DNA of 33,139 nucleotides from Marivita sp. GX14005 (GTDB lineage Bacteria; Pseudomonadota; Alphaproteobacteria; Rhodobacterales; Rhodobacteraceae): positions 1 to 33,139 of the forward strand of contig NZ_JAMCCQ010000008.1 of assembly GCF_023370775.1 (NCBI RefSeq). Reading direction: 5' to 3'. Below, piece after piece: positions 33,131-33,139 of the stretch. Each line of letters opens with the position of its first letter. The stretch's first letter is position 1. The position numbers and the translations under genes were made by a program. Below the pieces are notes generated by a model, which did not search any database, was not told where the DNA came from, and saw only the letters and a list, made by a program, of their open reading frames with translations.

Positions 33131-33139
33131 AAGCGCTGA

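Overview
The window is GC-rich DNA (about two-thirds GC by eye) from an alphaproteobacterium, most likely of the Roseobacter/Rhodobacteraceae group. It carries a ParA/ParB/RepA replicon module, so I read it as plasmid or chromid sequence. A RepA-type replicon joined directly to an rmlCBDA dTDP-rhamnose operon matches the 'biofilm plasmids' known from roseobacters; this is an inference from gene content and order, not from a database match. No tRNA, rRNA, CRISPR array or intact transposase is visible.

Layout. 1-0.8 kb: two small minus-strand housekeeping genes (DUF488, DUF2945). 0.9-12.5 kb: a surface-glycan block with a sulfotransferase-like gene, an unidentified glycosyltransferase-like gene, a GT4 fusion protein, a divergent GT25/GT2 pair, an ABC-2 polysaccharide export set (kpsT and kpsE on minus, kpsM divergent), and a two-domain GT2-GT4 protein. 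12.7-16.7 kb: replicon with parB and parA on minus, an origin with three 22-bp-spaced iterons and a consensus DnaA box, and repA on plus. 16.7-20.1 kb: rmlC-rmlB-rmlD-rmlA, whose first gene overlaps the repA stop codon. 20.4-21.5 kb: a DUF2793 protein on minus. 21.7-26.5 kb: an 814-aa glycosyltransferase, a sulfotransferase and manC. 26.5-29.0 kb: phosphomannomutase and GDP-mannose 4,6-dehydratase on minus. 29.1-29.5 kb: a brnA antitoxin behind a truncated brnT. 29.6-33.1 kb: a glycosyltransferase and kdsD-kdsB-kdsA.

Together the genes supply dTDP-L-rhamnose, GDP-mannose and GDP-4-keto-6-deoxymannose, and CMP-Kdo, plus transferases to assemble a glycan, probable sulfotransferases to decorate it, and the inner-membrane half of a capsule exporter. 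The outer-membrane/periplasmic partner and the KpsC/KpsS Kdo transferases are not in the window.

The non-coding signals are the least expected part. Four glycan genes have a CtrA-like TTAA-N7-TTAA box (two perfect, two one base off) at an almost constant 51-53 bases before their start codons. TTTCGC-N-GCGAAA palindromes cluster next to parB and may be the plasmid centromere. Three further families of palindromic intergenic elements mark gene ends: tandem double palindromes (3 copies), about 65-bp triple-hairpin elements (2 copies) and a 44-bp inverted pair. Most start codons here were chosen by motif, overlap and ribosome-binding-site arguments and could be off by a few codons.
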